The position numbers and the translations under genes were made by a program. 64,000 bases of DNA from an uncultured Pelagibacteraceae bacterium. GTDB taxonomy: Bacteria; Pseudomonadota; Alphaproteobacteria; Pelagibacterales; Pelagibacteraceae. Shown here one piece after another: positions 43,699-53,211 of the stretch (the first letter of the stretch is position 1; every line of letters begins with the position of its first letter). Location: contig CACEGO010000001.1 of NCBI GenBank assembly GCA_902559075.1, positions 1 through 64,000 of the forward strand, in the 5' to 3' direction. The notes under the pieces were generated by a model. The model did no database searches. It saw only the letters and a list, made by a program, of their open reading frames with translations, and was not told the origin of the DNA.

Positions 43699-45768
43699 TT
43701 TAAAGTATACAAGAAGGAAATTGAAGTAGCGGGAAAGAAGATAAGTTTAGAAACAGGTAAAGTAGCAAGACAAGCAGATGGTGCAATAATCGCAACATGT
43801 GGAGAGACAGTCGTACTAGCAACAGTAGTAGGAGCAAAAAAAGTAAATCCTGATATGGATTACTTTCCATTATCTGTAAATTACCAAGAAAAATATTATG
43901 CGGCTGGAAAAATTCCAGGTGGATATTTTAAAAGAGAAGCAAGGCCAACTGAGAGCGAAACATTAATCTCTAGATTAATTGATAGACCAATCAGACCTTT
44001 GTTTCCTGACGAATTTAAAAATGAAGTTCAGTTGTTACCAACTGTAATTTCCTATGACAAAGAAAATGAGCCAGATATTTTATCAATAACTGCTTCATCA
44101 GCAGCATTAGCTATATCAGGAATGCCATTTATGGGCCCTGTAGGTGCTTCAAGAGTTGGCTTTGTAGATGGAAAATATGTTTTAAACCCATCTAAAGCAG
44201 AATTAGAAAAATCAAAATTAGATTTAGTAGTAGCAGGTACAAAAGATGCTGTGCTTATGGTTGAGTCTGAAGCAAGTGGTTTAACAGAGGAAGAAATGTT
44301 AAACGCAGTTAAATTTGGTCACGAAGGCTTTGTTCCAGTAATTGAAATGATTGAGGAACTTGCAAAAGAATGTAGAAAACCTGAGTGGACAGTTGAAAAA
44401 AAAGATTTATCTGAAGTTGAGAAAAAACTTCAGGAAACTTTTACAGAAGATCTTAAAAAAGCTTTTGCTACAAGAGATAAACAAGATAGATCAAATCAAA
44501 TTTCTGAAATCACTGATAAAGCTAAAAAGCTTTATGAGGAAGATGAAAATTACACTGATCTAGATGTTAACAGTCAGTTAAAAAATCTTGAAAAATCAAT
44601 TGTAAGAACAGATATTCTTAAAAACAAAAATAGAATTGATGGTCGAGGTTTATCAGATGTGAGACCTATTTCTTGTGAAGTAGGTGTTTTACCAAGAGCT
44701 CATGGTTCTGCATTATTTACTAGAGGAGAAACGCAAGCAATTGTTGTAGCAACTTTAGGAACATCTGATGATGAGCAAAGAATTGAAAGTTTAGATGGAT
44801 TACAAAGAGAGCGATTTATGCTTCACTATAATTTTCCTCCTTTTTCAGTTGGAGAAACTGGAAGAATTGGAACTGGCAGAAGAGAAATAGGTCATGGTAA
44901 ATTAGCTTGGAGGGCAATTAACTCTTCATTACCTAAAAAAGAGGCATTTCCATATACCTTTAGAGTAGTTTCAGAGATCACAGAGTCTAATGGTTCTTCT
45001 TCAATGGCTACTGTTTGTGGAACTTCTTTAGCTTTAATGGATGCTGGTGTACCTATTAAAGAGCCCGTTGCTGGTATTGCAATGGGATTAATTAAAGAAG
45101 GTGATGATTTTAGTGTTCTTTCAGATATTTTAGGTGATGAAGATCACTTGGGTGACATGGATTTTAAAGTTGCTGGAACTAAAGATGGAATTACTTCTCT
45201 TCAAATGGATATCAAAATTACAGGTATTACTTTTGAAATTATGGAGCAGGCATTAAGCCAAGCTAAAGATGGAAGGGTTCACATCTTAGGAGAAATGAAT
45301 AAAGCATTGTCAGCTTCAAGATCTGATGTTGGAAAACACACTCCAAAAATGGAACAAGTTAATGTTGACAAGAAAGAAATTGCTGCAGTCATTGGAAAAG
45401 GTGGTGCAACGATCAGAGAGATTGTTGAAAAATCAGGTGCAAAAGTAGATGTAAATGATGAAGGTGTGGTAACAGTTGCTGCCCCAGATGAAGAGTCTAG
45501 AAACATCGCAATGCAAATGATTAAAGATATAACTGCAAAAGCCGAATTAAACAAAATTTATTCAGGTAAAGTAATGAAGATTATGGAGTTTGGTGCATTT
45601 GTTAATTTCTTAGGAAAACAAGATGGACTTGTTCATATCTCAGAACTAGCAGATAAAAGAGTAGCTAAAGTTACTGACGTTGTCAATGAGGGTGACGAAG
45701 TAAAAGTTAAAGTAATTGGTTTCGATAGAGGTAAAGTTAAACTTTCTATGAAACAAGCTACTGAATAA
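43696..45768 (+). CDS. pnp: Polyribonucleotide nucleotidyltransferase
   Basis: RNase PH domains, KH '[21 protein letters not shown]' and C-terminal S1 domain. Confidence 0.98.
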   Translation: MFKVYKKEIEVAGKKISLETGKVARQADGAIIATCGETVVLATVVGAKKVNPDMDYFPLSVNYQEKYYAAGKIPGGYFKREARPTESETLISRLIDRPIRPLFPDEFKNEVQLLPTVISYDKENEPDILSITASSAALAISGMPFMGPVGASRVGFVDGKYVLNPSKAELEKSKLDLVVAGTKDAVLMVESEASGLTEEEMLNAVKFGHEGFVPVIEMIEELAKECRKPEWTVEKKDLSEVEKKLQETFTEDLKKAFATRDKQDRSNQISEITDKAKKLYEEDENYTDLDVNSQLKNLEKSIVRTDILKNKNRIDGRGLSDVRPISCEVGVLPRAHGSALFTRGETQAIVVATLGTSDDEQRIESLDGLQRERFMLHYNFPPFSVGETGRIGTGRREIGHGKLAWRAINSSLPKKEAFPYTFRVVSEITESNGSSSMATVCGTSLALMDAGVPIKEPVAGIAMGLIKEGDDFSVLSDILGDEDHLGDMDFKVAGTKDGITSLQMDIKITGITFEIMEQALSQAKDGRVHILGEMNKALSASRSDVGKHTPKMEQVNVDKKEIAAVIGKGGATIREIVEKSGAKVDVNDEGVVTVAAPDEESRNIAMQMIKDITAKAELNKIYSGKVMKIMEFGAFVNFLGKQDGLVHISELADKRVAKVTDVVNEGDEVKVKVIGFDRGKVKLSMKQATE

Positions 45769-45789
45769 TTAATAACTTAAATTAAATTC

Positions 45790-45826
45790 AAAACCCCTGG
45801 AAGTAGATTTCTGGGGGTTTTTTATA
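45790..45826 (+). terminator. Rho-independent terminator after pnp (possibly bidirectional)
   Basis: 'aaaacccctggaagtagatttctgggggtttttta': AAAACCCC/GGGGTTTT stem plus T-tract. Confidence 0.85.
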
Positions 45827-46028
45827 TAGAAGATAAATTAATTTTTTTTGAGTATTTTTTATTTGGCACATTTTTTATAACTGCTTGGCCGCAACGCATT
45901 ACTCCTCGTTTTTTATCAAATGTCATTTTGGGCTCACCATACAACTTCCATCCATTCGATAATGCCTCAGTTACTCGATTACAAAATCTTGCTGTATCAT
46001 CATCAGTAATAAATCTGTATCCCTTCAT
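45822..46028 (-). CDS. DUF1737-domain protein
   Basis: 'YRFITDDDTARFCNRVTEALSNGWKLYGEPKMTFD...GQAVIK'. Confidence 0.8.
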   Translation of the reverse strand: MKGYRFITDDDTARFCNRVTEALSNGWKLYGEPKMTFDKKRGVMRCGQAVIKNVPNKKYSKKINLSSI

Positions 46029-46045
46029 ATATTTTTAACTAAATT

Positions 46046-46831
46046 TTAAGTTATATTTTTCGGATCTGGCATCCCAACCTTGTTATATCCAGCATCTACG
46101 TAGTGAATTTCACCGGTAACTCCGTTTGCAAGGTCACTTAGTAGGTATAATGCTGAATTTCCAATATCATGGATATTCACATTTCTCTTTAGAAAAGAAT
46201 GGTCTTCATTCCACTTATATAGGAATTTTGCATCTCCAATTGCAGATGCAGCTAATGTTTTAATAGGTCCTGCACTTATTGCATTTACTCTGATGCCTCT
46301 AGCACCTAGATCTCTTGCAAGATACTTAACACTAGACTCCAAAGCAGATTTACAGACACCCATTACATTATAATTTGGAATAGCTTTGTTTGCTTCATAG
46401 CTTAAAGTAATTAAACTTCCACCCTCTTTCATTACCTTTGAAGCTTCTTTTGCTACTTCGGTAAATGAAAAACAGGAAATTAACATACTTCTTAAAAAGT
46501 TTTCTCTAGTTGTGTTTAAATACTCACCAGATAACTCTGATTTATCTGAAAAAGCAATTGCATGAACTACAAAATCAATCTCACCCCATTGTGATTTAAC
46601 ATCTTCAAATAATTTTATTACATCCTCTTTTTTTTCAACATCACAACTGAATGTTACTTTTGAATTTAATTTCTCAGCTAAAGGAACAACCCTTTTCTTT
46701 AAAGCTTCACCCAAATAAGTGAACGCAAGTTCTGCACCAGCTTCAGCAAGTTTTTGAGATATACCCCAAGCAATAGATCTTTCATTAGCGACACCCATGA
46801 TTAATCCTTTTTTACCTTTCATCAAACTCAT
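46046..46831 (-). CDS. fabI: Enoyl-[acyl-carrier-protein] reductase FabI
   Basis: 'MKGKKGLIMGVANERSIAWGISQKLAEAGA', 'SYEANKAIPNYNVMG'. Confidence 0.95.
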   Translation of the reverse strand: MSLMKGKKGLIMGVANERSIAWGISQKLAEAGAELAFTYLGEALKKRVVPLAEKLNSKVTFSCDVEKKEDVIKLFEDVKSQWGEIDFVVHAIAFSDKSELSGEYLNTTRENFLRSMLISCFSFTEVAKEASKVMKEGGSLITLSYEANKAIPNYNVMGVCKSALESSVKYLARDLGARGIRVNAISAGPIKTLAASAIGDAKFLYKWNEDHSFLKRNVNIHDIGNSALYLLSDLANGVTGEIHYVDAGYNKVGMPDPKNIT

Positions 46832-46834
46832 AAA

Positions 46835-48046
46835 TTAAACCTTTTCAAAAATTAAAGCGGCATTAGTTCCACCAAAACCAAAGCTATTTGACATTACTGT
46901 ATTTAAAGTTGTTCCTGTTTCAGTTTTGGAAACTATAGGAAAGTTTTTAGCATCATCATCCATATCTGTGATATTTGCTGATCCTGTAATGAAGTTATTT
47001 TTCATCATTATTAAACAATAAATTGCTTCATGAACTGAAGCAGCTCCTAATGGATGACCTGATAAAGACTTTGTTGAACTTATTTTTGGAATATTCTCTC
47101 CAAAAGTTTCTTTAATAGCATTAAGTTCAGTTATATCTCCAACTGGAGTAGATGTTCCGTGTGTATTAATATAATCAATTTTATTTTTAGCAGTTGCCAT
47201 TGCCATTTTCATACATCTAACAGCACCCTCGCCTGATGGAGCTACCATATCGTATCCATCTGAAGTTGCTCCATAACCAGTTAATTCTGCGTATATTTTA
47301 GCCCCTCTTGCTTTAGCATGCTCATATTCTTCAAGTACCAACACCCCAGCACCTCCAGCTATTACAAATCCATCTCTAGTTTTGTCATAAGCTCTAGATG
47401 CTTTATCAGGAGTATCGTTATACTTTGATGACAAGGCTGTCATAGCATCAAACATTGCTGTCATTGCCCAATGAATTTCTTCACTACCACCTGCAAAAAC
47501 AATGTCTTGTTTGCCCATTTGGATTAACTCCATTGAATTTCCAATACAGTGACCACTTGTTGCACAAGCAGAACTCATTGTATAATTAGTTCCTTTTATT
47601 TTGAATGGAACAGCAAGTGTTGCTGAAGCAGTGCTTGCCATTGTTCTTGGAACAATAAAAGGGCCCATTAGTTTTGGAGTTTTAGCTCTTGTTTTGTCTG
47701 CTGCTAGAATTACATTTTCAATTGATGGACCACCAGAACCCATTACAATTCCAGTTTTAAAATTACTTACTTCGCTTTCTTCTAATCCAGAGTCTTCAAT
47801 TGCCTCTTTCATTGCAATATAATTATAAGCTGAGCCAGACCCCATAAATCTAATTGTTTTTCTATCGATGTGATCTTCAAGTTTAATATTTGGTTTACCA
47901 TGAACATGGCTTTTTAAATTATGCTCTTTGTATTCTTCTGCAAAAGAAATTCCTGATTTTGAACTTAATAAAGATTGATGAACTTCCACTTGATTATTTC
48001 CTAAACAAGAAACAACTCCTAAACCTGTAATAACTACTCGTCTCAT
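46835..48046 (-). CDS. fabB: 3-oxoacyl-ACP synthase I
   Basis: '[16 protein letters not shown]', '[15 protein letters not shown]', '[16 protein letters not shown]'; next to fabA. Confidence 0.95.
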   Translation of the reverse strand: MRRVVITGLGVVSCLGNNQVEVHQSLLSSKSGISFAEEYKEHNLKSHVHGKPNIKLEDHIDRKTIRFMGSGSAYNYIAMKEAIEDSGLEESEVSNFKTGIVMGSGGPSIENVILAADKTRAKTPKLMGPFIVPRTMASTASATLAVPFKIKGTNYTMSSACATSGHCIGNSMELIQMGKQDIVFAGGSEEIHWAMTAMFDAMTALSSKYNDTPDKASRAYDKTRDGFVIAGGAGVLVLEEYEHAKARGAKIYAELTGYGATSDGYDMVAPSGEGAVRCMKMAMATAKNKIDYINTHGTSTPVGDITELNAIKETFGENIPKISSTKSLSGHPLGAASVHEAIYCLIMMKNNFITGSANITDMDDDAKNFPIVSKTETGTTLNTVMSNSFGFGGTNAALIFEKV

Positions 48047-48546
48047 TATTTAAATAACCCTACTTTTAAATTTTCTGCTGAATATATTTTTTTATTATCT
48101 GCAAGAACAATTCCATTTGCAAGACCAACAGTAGTTCCACCAGGAGACATAATTTTTTTCATATCTATCTCATATCTTACGATTTTTACATTTTGCAAAA
48201 CTTCACCTGTAAATTTTACTGTACCAACCCCTAAAGCTCTTCCTTTTCCTGGATTTCCAAGCCATCCTAGGAAAAAACCTACCAGTTGCCACATCGCATC
48301 TAAACCTAAGCATCCAGGCATAACTGGGTCTTTTTTAAAATGACAATCAAAAAACCAAAGATCATCTTTAATATCTAATTCAGCCTTTAATGAACCTTTG
48401 TTATAGGATCCATTATCTTCATTGATTTCAGTTATTCTATCAAACATAAGCATTGGAGGAAGAGGTAATTTTGCGTTGCCAGGACCAAAAAGATCCCCAT
48501 TTCCACAAGTTATAAGATCATCATAGGAGTATGAGTTTTTTTTCAT
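48046..48546 (-). CDS. fabA: 3-hydroxydecanoyl-ACP dehydratase/isomerase FabA
   Basis: '[12 protein letters not shown]', '[30 protein letters not shown]'; internal Met preferred. Confidence 0.94.
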   Translation of the reverse strand: MKKNSYSYDDLITCGNGDLFGPGNAKLPLPPMLMFDRITEINEDNGSYNKGSLKAELDIKDDLWFFDCHFKKDPVMPGCLGLDAMWQLVGFFLGWLGNPGKGRALGVGTVKFTGEVLQNVKIVRYEIDMKKIMSPGGTTVGLANGIVLADNKKIYSAENLKVGLFK

Positions 48547-48617
48547 AATTTTGAGATCCCTTATTACTTGATTTAATCCTAATATAATATAATAAAACAC
48601 TATATTTTTATTCATAC

Positions 48618-48634
48618 TTTAGAATAATTATAAA
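48618..48634. promoter_or_regulatory. Candidate Irr/ICE-type operator upstream of the irr-like gene
   Basis: TTTAGAATAATTATAAA, imperfect dyad; near-match in reverse orientation at 49099-49115. Confidence 0.55.
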
Positions 48635-48639
48635 AAACA

Positions 48640-49078
48640 ATGGCAAAAAACTGCAATTTTATTGGAAAATTAAGAGAGTTAGGGCTTAGACCTACCAAGC
48701 AAAGAGTAAAAATGTGTGAAGTTTTGTTTAATAGAGAAAAAACTTTCCATTTCACAATTAACGATTTGGTTAAAATGATATCTGAGCAAATGAATCAAAA
48801 GATATCTTTAGCTACAGTTTATAATACCGTTCATGCATTTGAAAAAAAAAGGATATTTAAAAGAAATTTCAATCGATAGCCATAAAAGTTATTTTGATAC
48901 GAACACCTCAGCACACCATCATTTTTTTGATGAAGATACACATCAGCTCATAGATATTGATAAAAATGATATAGATAAAATAAATATTAAAAAAAATATT
49001 CCTGGAAAAAAAATAAATTCTATAGAAGTTTTGGTTAGAGTTGCGAGTGATACTCAAAATCAAAAAAAATTTAATTAA
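48640..49078 (+). pseudogene. irr: Irr-like Fur-family regulator split at an A9 tract (pseudogene or slippage-rescued)
   Basis: Frame 1 'RELGLRPTKQRVKMCEVLF...ISLATVYNTVHAFEKK', frame 2 'GYLKEISIDSHKSYFDTNTSAHHHFFDEDTHQLIDI'. Deleting one A of 48842-48850 fuses them. Confidence 0.88.
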
Positions 49079-49098
49079 ATCAATTATTTAAAATATAC

Positions 49099-49115
49099 AT
49101 TATAATAATTCTAAA
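49099..49115. promoter_or_regulatory. Candidate Irr/ICE-type operator upstream of the rubrerythrin promoter
   Basis: ATTATAATAATTCTAAA; reverse complement matches the irr-upstream dyad at 15 of 17 positions. Confidence 0.55.
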
Positions 49116-49118
49116 CTA

Positions 49119-49148
49119 TTGACATATAGTTAAGATGCATTATATGAT
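49119..49148 (+). promoter_or_regulatory. Candidate sigma-70 promoter of the rubrerythrin gene
   Basis: TTGACA (49119-49124), 18-nt spacer, TATGAT (49143-49148). Confidence 0.6.
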
Positions 49149-49173
49149 TTATAATCATCAAAAAGGAGAAAAA

Positions 49174-49590
49174 ATGTCTTTAAAAGGAAGTAAAACAGAA
49201 GAAAATTTAAAAGAAGCGTTTGCTGGTGAAAGTCAAGCAAACAGAAGATATCTTTATTTTGCACAAAAAGCTGACATAGAAGGTTACAATGATGTAGCTG
49301 CAGTTTTTAGATCAACAGCCGAAGGTGAAACTGGTCACGCACATGGTCATCTGGAGTATTTAGAAGAAGTTGGTGATCCAGGAACTGGTATGCCGATTGG
49401 CGAAACAAAAGCTAACCTAGCTTCTGCAGTACAAGGTGAAACGCATGAATACACTGATATGTACCCAGGTATGGCTAAAACAGCTAGAGAAGAAGGTTTT
49501 GAAGAAATTGCTGACTGGTTTGAAACTTTAGCTAAAGCTGAAAAATCACACGCTGGGAAGTTTCAAAAAACTTTAGAGTCTATTAGCTAA
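49174..49590 (+). CDS. Rubrerythrin-family protein
   Basis: '[33 protein letters not shown]', '[11 protein letters not shown]'; RBS 'aaaaggag'; start at 49174 preferred. Confidence 0.93.
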   Translation: MSLKGSKTEENLKEAFAGESQANRRYLYFAQKADIEGYNDVAAVFRSTAEGETGHAHGHLEYLEEVGDPGTGMPIGETKANLASAVQGETHEYTDMYPGMAKTAREEGFEEIADWFETLAKAEKSHAGKFQKTLESIS

Positions 49591-49599
49591 TCAAATTTC

Positions 49600-49623
49600 T
49601 TAGTGGGCGTCAGTCGCCCACTA
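49600..49623 (+). other. Strong RNA hairpin without a downstream U-tract
   Basis: TAGTGGGCG-TCAGT-CGCCCACTA, 9-bp perfect stem between rubrerythrin and the Fe-S protein gene. Confidence 0.8.
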
Positions 49624-49655
49624 AAAACAACTAAAATTTCAAATAACTTAATTAT

Positions 49656-50987
49656 ATGAGCAAAGAAGGAAGTTTAGGTGCACCTATAAGACATCCTATT
49701 GATTACGAGCATCCTGATTTTTTAAATCCTGAAAAATTAGATGCTGAAATGAGAAGAGTATTTGATATTTGCCATGGGTGCAGAAGATGTTTTAATCTTT
49801 GTGACTCATTTCCAAAGTTATTTGACATGATTGATGAATCTAAAAATGAGGATGTTGAAAGCTTATCTAGCGATCAATTTTCTCCTGTTGTTGATGCATG
49901 TACTTTGTGCGATATGTGTTTTATGACTAAATGCCCATATGTTCCACCTCATGATTTTGATTTAGATTTTCCACATTTAATGCTGCGATATAGAACAGCT
50001 CAAAAAAAATTAGGTAAATTACCAAGTGTGCCAACACAATTAGCCCAAATAGACCGAAACGCTAAAATTGGTGTTATGTTTTCTAAATTAGTTAATTGGG
50101 CATCAAATATTAAAAATAAATTAATTAGAAAAATCTTAGAAATAATTACTGGAATAGATAAAAGAGTTCAGTTGCCAAAATATAACTCAGAAACTTTTTC
50201 AAATTTTTTCAAAAAAAATAAAGATAAAATAAATTATCAAACACCCTATAAAGACAGAAAAGTTGTTATCTATTCAACTTGTTTTGTAAATTTTAATAAA
50301 AAAAATACTGGTGTTGCTGCTTTAAAAGTTTTGAAAAAAAATGGTGTAGAGGTACAGGAGGCCTATCCTGGTTGTTGTGGAATGCCATTTTTAGAGCAGG
50401 CAGATTTGCCAAAGGTTGTTGATCAAGCAAAGAAAGTTTCAAAAGATTTAATAGAATGGATTGAAAAAGGTTATAAAGTAATAACTTTAACAGCAAGTTG
50501 TGGATTGATGTTAAAATTCGAATGGCCCTTATTATTACCAAACGATGAAAAAATTAAAAAATTATCTGCAAATGTTATGGATATTGACGAGTATGTAGTT
50601 GATATTTCAAACAATGAGGGATTGGCACAAGGATTAAATGAAATTGATGGAGGAGTAACCGTACATCACGCTTGTCATGCTAGAGCACAGAACATGGGAA
50701 ACAAAGCGAGAGATATGTTAAAATTGATACCAAACATTAAAATTGATCTAGTTGAAAGATGCGCAGGTCATGGAGGAACTTTTGGAGTAATGAAAGAAAC
50801 TCATGATCTAGCAAATAAAGTTGGAAGACCTACAGCTAGACAAATTAAAAATAAAAATAATAAGTATATGGCTTCCGATTGTCCTTTAGCTGGCAAACAT
50901 TTAAAACAGTTAGAAGTTGATACAAATATATCTAATGATGAGGCACTACATCCTATCGAATTAATGGCGAAAAGTTATAACTTATAA
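49656..50987 (+). CDS. (Fe-S)-binding/CCG-domain protein (GlpC/heterodisulfide reductase-like)
   Basis: 'CHGCRRCFNLCDSFP', 'CTLCDMCFMTKCPYVPPH', 'YPGCCGMPFLEQ'. Confidence 0.88.
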   Translation: MSKEGSLGAPIRHPIDYEHPDFLNPEKLDAEMRRVFDICHGCRRCFNLCDSFPKLFDMIDESKNEDVESLSSDQFSPVVDACTLCDMCFMTKCPYVPPHDFDLDFPHLMLRYRTAQKKLGKLPSVPTQLAQIDRNAKIGVMFSKLVNWASNIKNKLIRKILEIITGIDKRVQLPKYNSETFSNFFKKNKDKINYQTPYKDRKVVIYSTCFVNFNKKNTGVAALKVLKKNGVEVQEAYPGCCGMPFLEQADLPKVVDQAKKVSKDLIEWIEKGYKVITLTASCGLMLKFEWPLLLPNDEKIKKLSANVMDIDEYVVDISNNEGLAQGLNEIDGGVTVHHACHARAQNMGNKARDMLKLIPNIKIDLVERCAGHGGTFGVMKETHDLANKVGRPTARQIKNKNNKYMASDCPLAGKHLKQLEVDTNISNDEALHPIELMAKSYNL

Positions 50988-50989
50988 TC

Positions 50990-51583
50990 ATGCCTAGAGA
51001 AAAAAGAGAAATTCAAAAAGAAGACATCATGCCTCTAGATGTTTATATAGGTAAGAGACGTGAACTTAGAAAAAATATTGTTGATTATAAAAAAAATAGA
51101 AGAGTTGCTTTAGGTCCTTATGCTACTTTTTATTTTGAAAGTTATGAAACAATGTTAGCTCAAGTTCAAGAAATGCTATACATTGAAAAAGGTGGTGATG
51201 AACAACTTCAGGATGAGCTTTCTGCATATAATCCTTTAATACCTAACGGAAAAGAGCTTACCGCAACTCTAATGTTTGAAATAGATAATCCTATTTCAAG
51301 AGGGGCGTTTCTTGGAAAAGTTGGTGGAATAGAAGAAACAGTATTTATGAAAATAAATGGTGAGAAAATTAAAGCGGTTCCAGAAGAAGATGTAGATAGA
51401 ACTTCTACTGAAGGAAAAGCTTCTTCAGTTCAGTTTATTCATTTTAATTTTACAGATGATCAAATAGAAAAATTTCAATCTAATAGTTCAGAAATTGAAC
51501 TTGGTATTGATCATAAAGAGTATTCCCACACCACAAAATTATCTGAAGAAAATATATCTTCTTTATCTGCTGATTTTAGTTAA
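50990..51583 (+). CDS. DUF3501-family protein
   Basis: 'RRVALGPYATFYFESYETMLAQVQEMLYIEKGG'; follows rubrerythrin and the Fe-S protein. Confidence 0.85.
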   Translation: MPREKREIQKEDIMPLDVYIGKRRELRKNIVDYKKNRRVALGPYATFYFESYETMLAQVQEMLYIEKGGDEQLQDELSAYNPLIPNGKELTATLMFEIDNPISRGAFLGKVGGIEETVFMKINGEKIKAVPEEDVDRTSTEGKASSVQFIHFNFTDDQIEKFQSNSSEIELGIDHKEYSHTTKLSEENISSLSADFS

Positions 51584-52035
51584 TTTAGCCCCCAAATATT
51601 ATCTGTCTTGATCCAACCTTTAAATTCAGCTGATGTAATTTGGCACCAATTTTGTTCACATTTTTCTATAATTAATAATCTTCCTTTTTTAATTTGAGCT
51701 ACTGGTTTAGCAAAAGAATTAGGTTTTTTAAATAAAACTTTATCCTTAGTAGCTATTACTGAATTACTTTTTTTTAATTGTGAAATATGAATCCATCCAC
51801 TGTTATTTTTAAAATCAATAATTCGTCTAAAATTTTCTTTTTTATCAATTTGCTTTAAAGGTAAATTTATTTTTTTATAAACATACTTAATATCTGATTC
51901 AAAACTTGGTCCATAACGTACATTTACCTTATTTTTTTTAAGAGAAACAAATATTTCTTCTGCATTACTTGAGGTAATAAAGAATATTAAGATGAAGAAT
52001 ATAAAAATATTATTTATTAAATTTTTTATTTTCAC
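51580..52035 (-). CDS. Secreted SH3-domain protein
   Basis: Signal peptide, 'KNKVNVRYGPSFESDIKYVYKK', 'CEQNWCQI'. Confidence 0.82.
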   Translation of the reverse strand: MKIKNLINNIFIFFILIFFITSSNAEEIFVSLKKNKVNVRYGPSFESDIKYVYKKINLPLKQIDKKENFRRIIDFKNNSGWIHISQLKKSNSVIATKDKVLFKKPNSFAKPVAQIKKGRLLIIEKCEQNWCQITSAEFKGWIKTDNIWGLN

Positions 52036-52777
52036 TTTTTTTTGTTTTATTTAATTTAACTTTTCTAAAGCTTAAATTTAATAAATCTATAATAAGAATA
52101 AATCCATTTAAATTTTGGCCAACTTTTAATATTTGTTTTAAAACTTCATTAGCTAGCATTGTACCAATTGTTCCTGCTACTGGCCCTAATATTCCTTCGT
52201 ATTCACAGTTTAATATTTCATCAGTAATAACTTCCTCTTGATAGAAGTCTCTTAAAGAAGGAGTATTTTTATCTACAAAATTAAAAGTAAAAATATGACC
52301 GTCAAATTTGCTAATTGCTCCAGTCACAAGATATTTTTTATAAATTAAACTCAAATCATTTATTAAAAATTTACTTTCAAAATTGTCAGTACCATCAATT
52401 ATGTAGTCGTAATTTTTTATTACTTTTTCAAATTTTGCTCTATCCATTTTAAAGTTATAAATATTTATTTTTGTTTTTGGATTAATTCTATTTAATTTTT
52501 TTTTAGCAATTATAACTTTTGAATGATTTAAATCTTTTTCATCATATAAACTTTGTCTATGAATATTTGATAGGCTAATGATGTCATGATCAACAATTCC
52601 TAGTTTACCAATACCAGATCGAGTTAAAAAATCAGCTGCTGGACATCCTAGGCCACCCATTCCAATTATTAAAACCTTTGATTCTAGAATTTTTTTTTGT
52701 CCTAATGGACCTATGTTTTTTAAAATTATTTGCCTCGAAAATTTATCTATCTCTTTTTTGCTTAAATTTCTGCTCAT
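52010..52777 (-). CDS. HesA/MoeB/ThiF-family adenylyltransferase
   Basis: 'VLIIGMGGLGCPAADFLTRSGIGKLGIVDHDIISLSNIHRQ'. Confidence 0.92.
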   Translation of the reverse strand: MSRNLSKKEIDKFSRQIILKNIGPLGQKKILESKVLIIGMGGLGCPAADFLTRSGIGKLGIVDHDIISLSNIHRQSLYDEKDLNHSKVIIAKKKLNRINPKTKINIYNFKMDRAKFEKVIKNYDYIIDGTDNFESKFLINDLSLIYKKYLVTGAISKFDGHIFTFNFVDKNTPSLRDFYQEEVITDEILNCEYEGILGPVAGTIGTMLANEVLKQILKVGQNLNGFILIIDLLNLSFRKVKLNKTKKSENKKFNK

Positions 52778-53211
52778 TTTCCAGTCGAGCCAAAACCACC
52801 CTCTCCCCTTACAGTTTCTGGAAGATTATCTGTTTCTTCAAATTCCATTTTAATTACAGGAGTTAAAATCATTTGTGCTATTCTATCTTTATTGTTTATT
52901 AAAAAATCATTTTTTCCATGATTAAAAAGAATTACTTTTATCTCTCCCCGGTAATCACTATCAATAGTTCCAGGTGTATTTAAAACACTTATACTGTTCT
53001 TTGCAGCTAAGCCAGATCTTGGTCTTATTTGGATCTCAAAATCACTTGAAAATGCAACTGCAAGACCTGTTGGTACTAAACAAGAAGAGTTTGGTTTGAG
53101 AGTAATAGGTTCCTTAAGTAAAGCCATTAAATCCATCCCTGATGCACCTTCTGTTTTGTAAGCAGGTAATTCAACTGTAGGATCTAACTTTTTGATAAGA
53201 ACTTTTGCCAT
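52774..53211 (-). CDS. dut: dUTP diphosphatase
   Basis: 'IQIRPRSGLAAKN', 'NTPGTIDSDYRGEIKV', 'RGEGGFGSTG'. Confidence 0.97.
   Translation of the reverse strand: MAKVLIKKLDPTVELPAYKTEGASGMDLMALLKEPITLKPNSSCLVPTGLAVAFSSDFEIQIRPRSGLAAKNSISVLNTPGTIDSDYRGEIKVILFNHGKNDFLINNKDRIAQMILTPVIKMEFEETDNLPETVRGEGGFGSTGK

Noticed and set aside
49135-49173. N-terminal extension of rubrerythrin (MHYMIYNHQKGEK)
   Set aside because: It covers the candidate -10 and [14 protein letters not shown] at 49174 is the family start.
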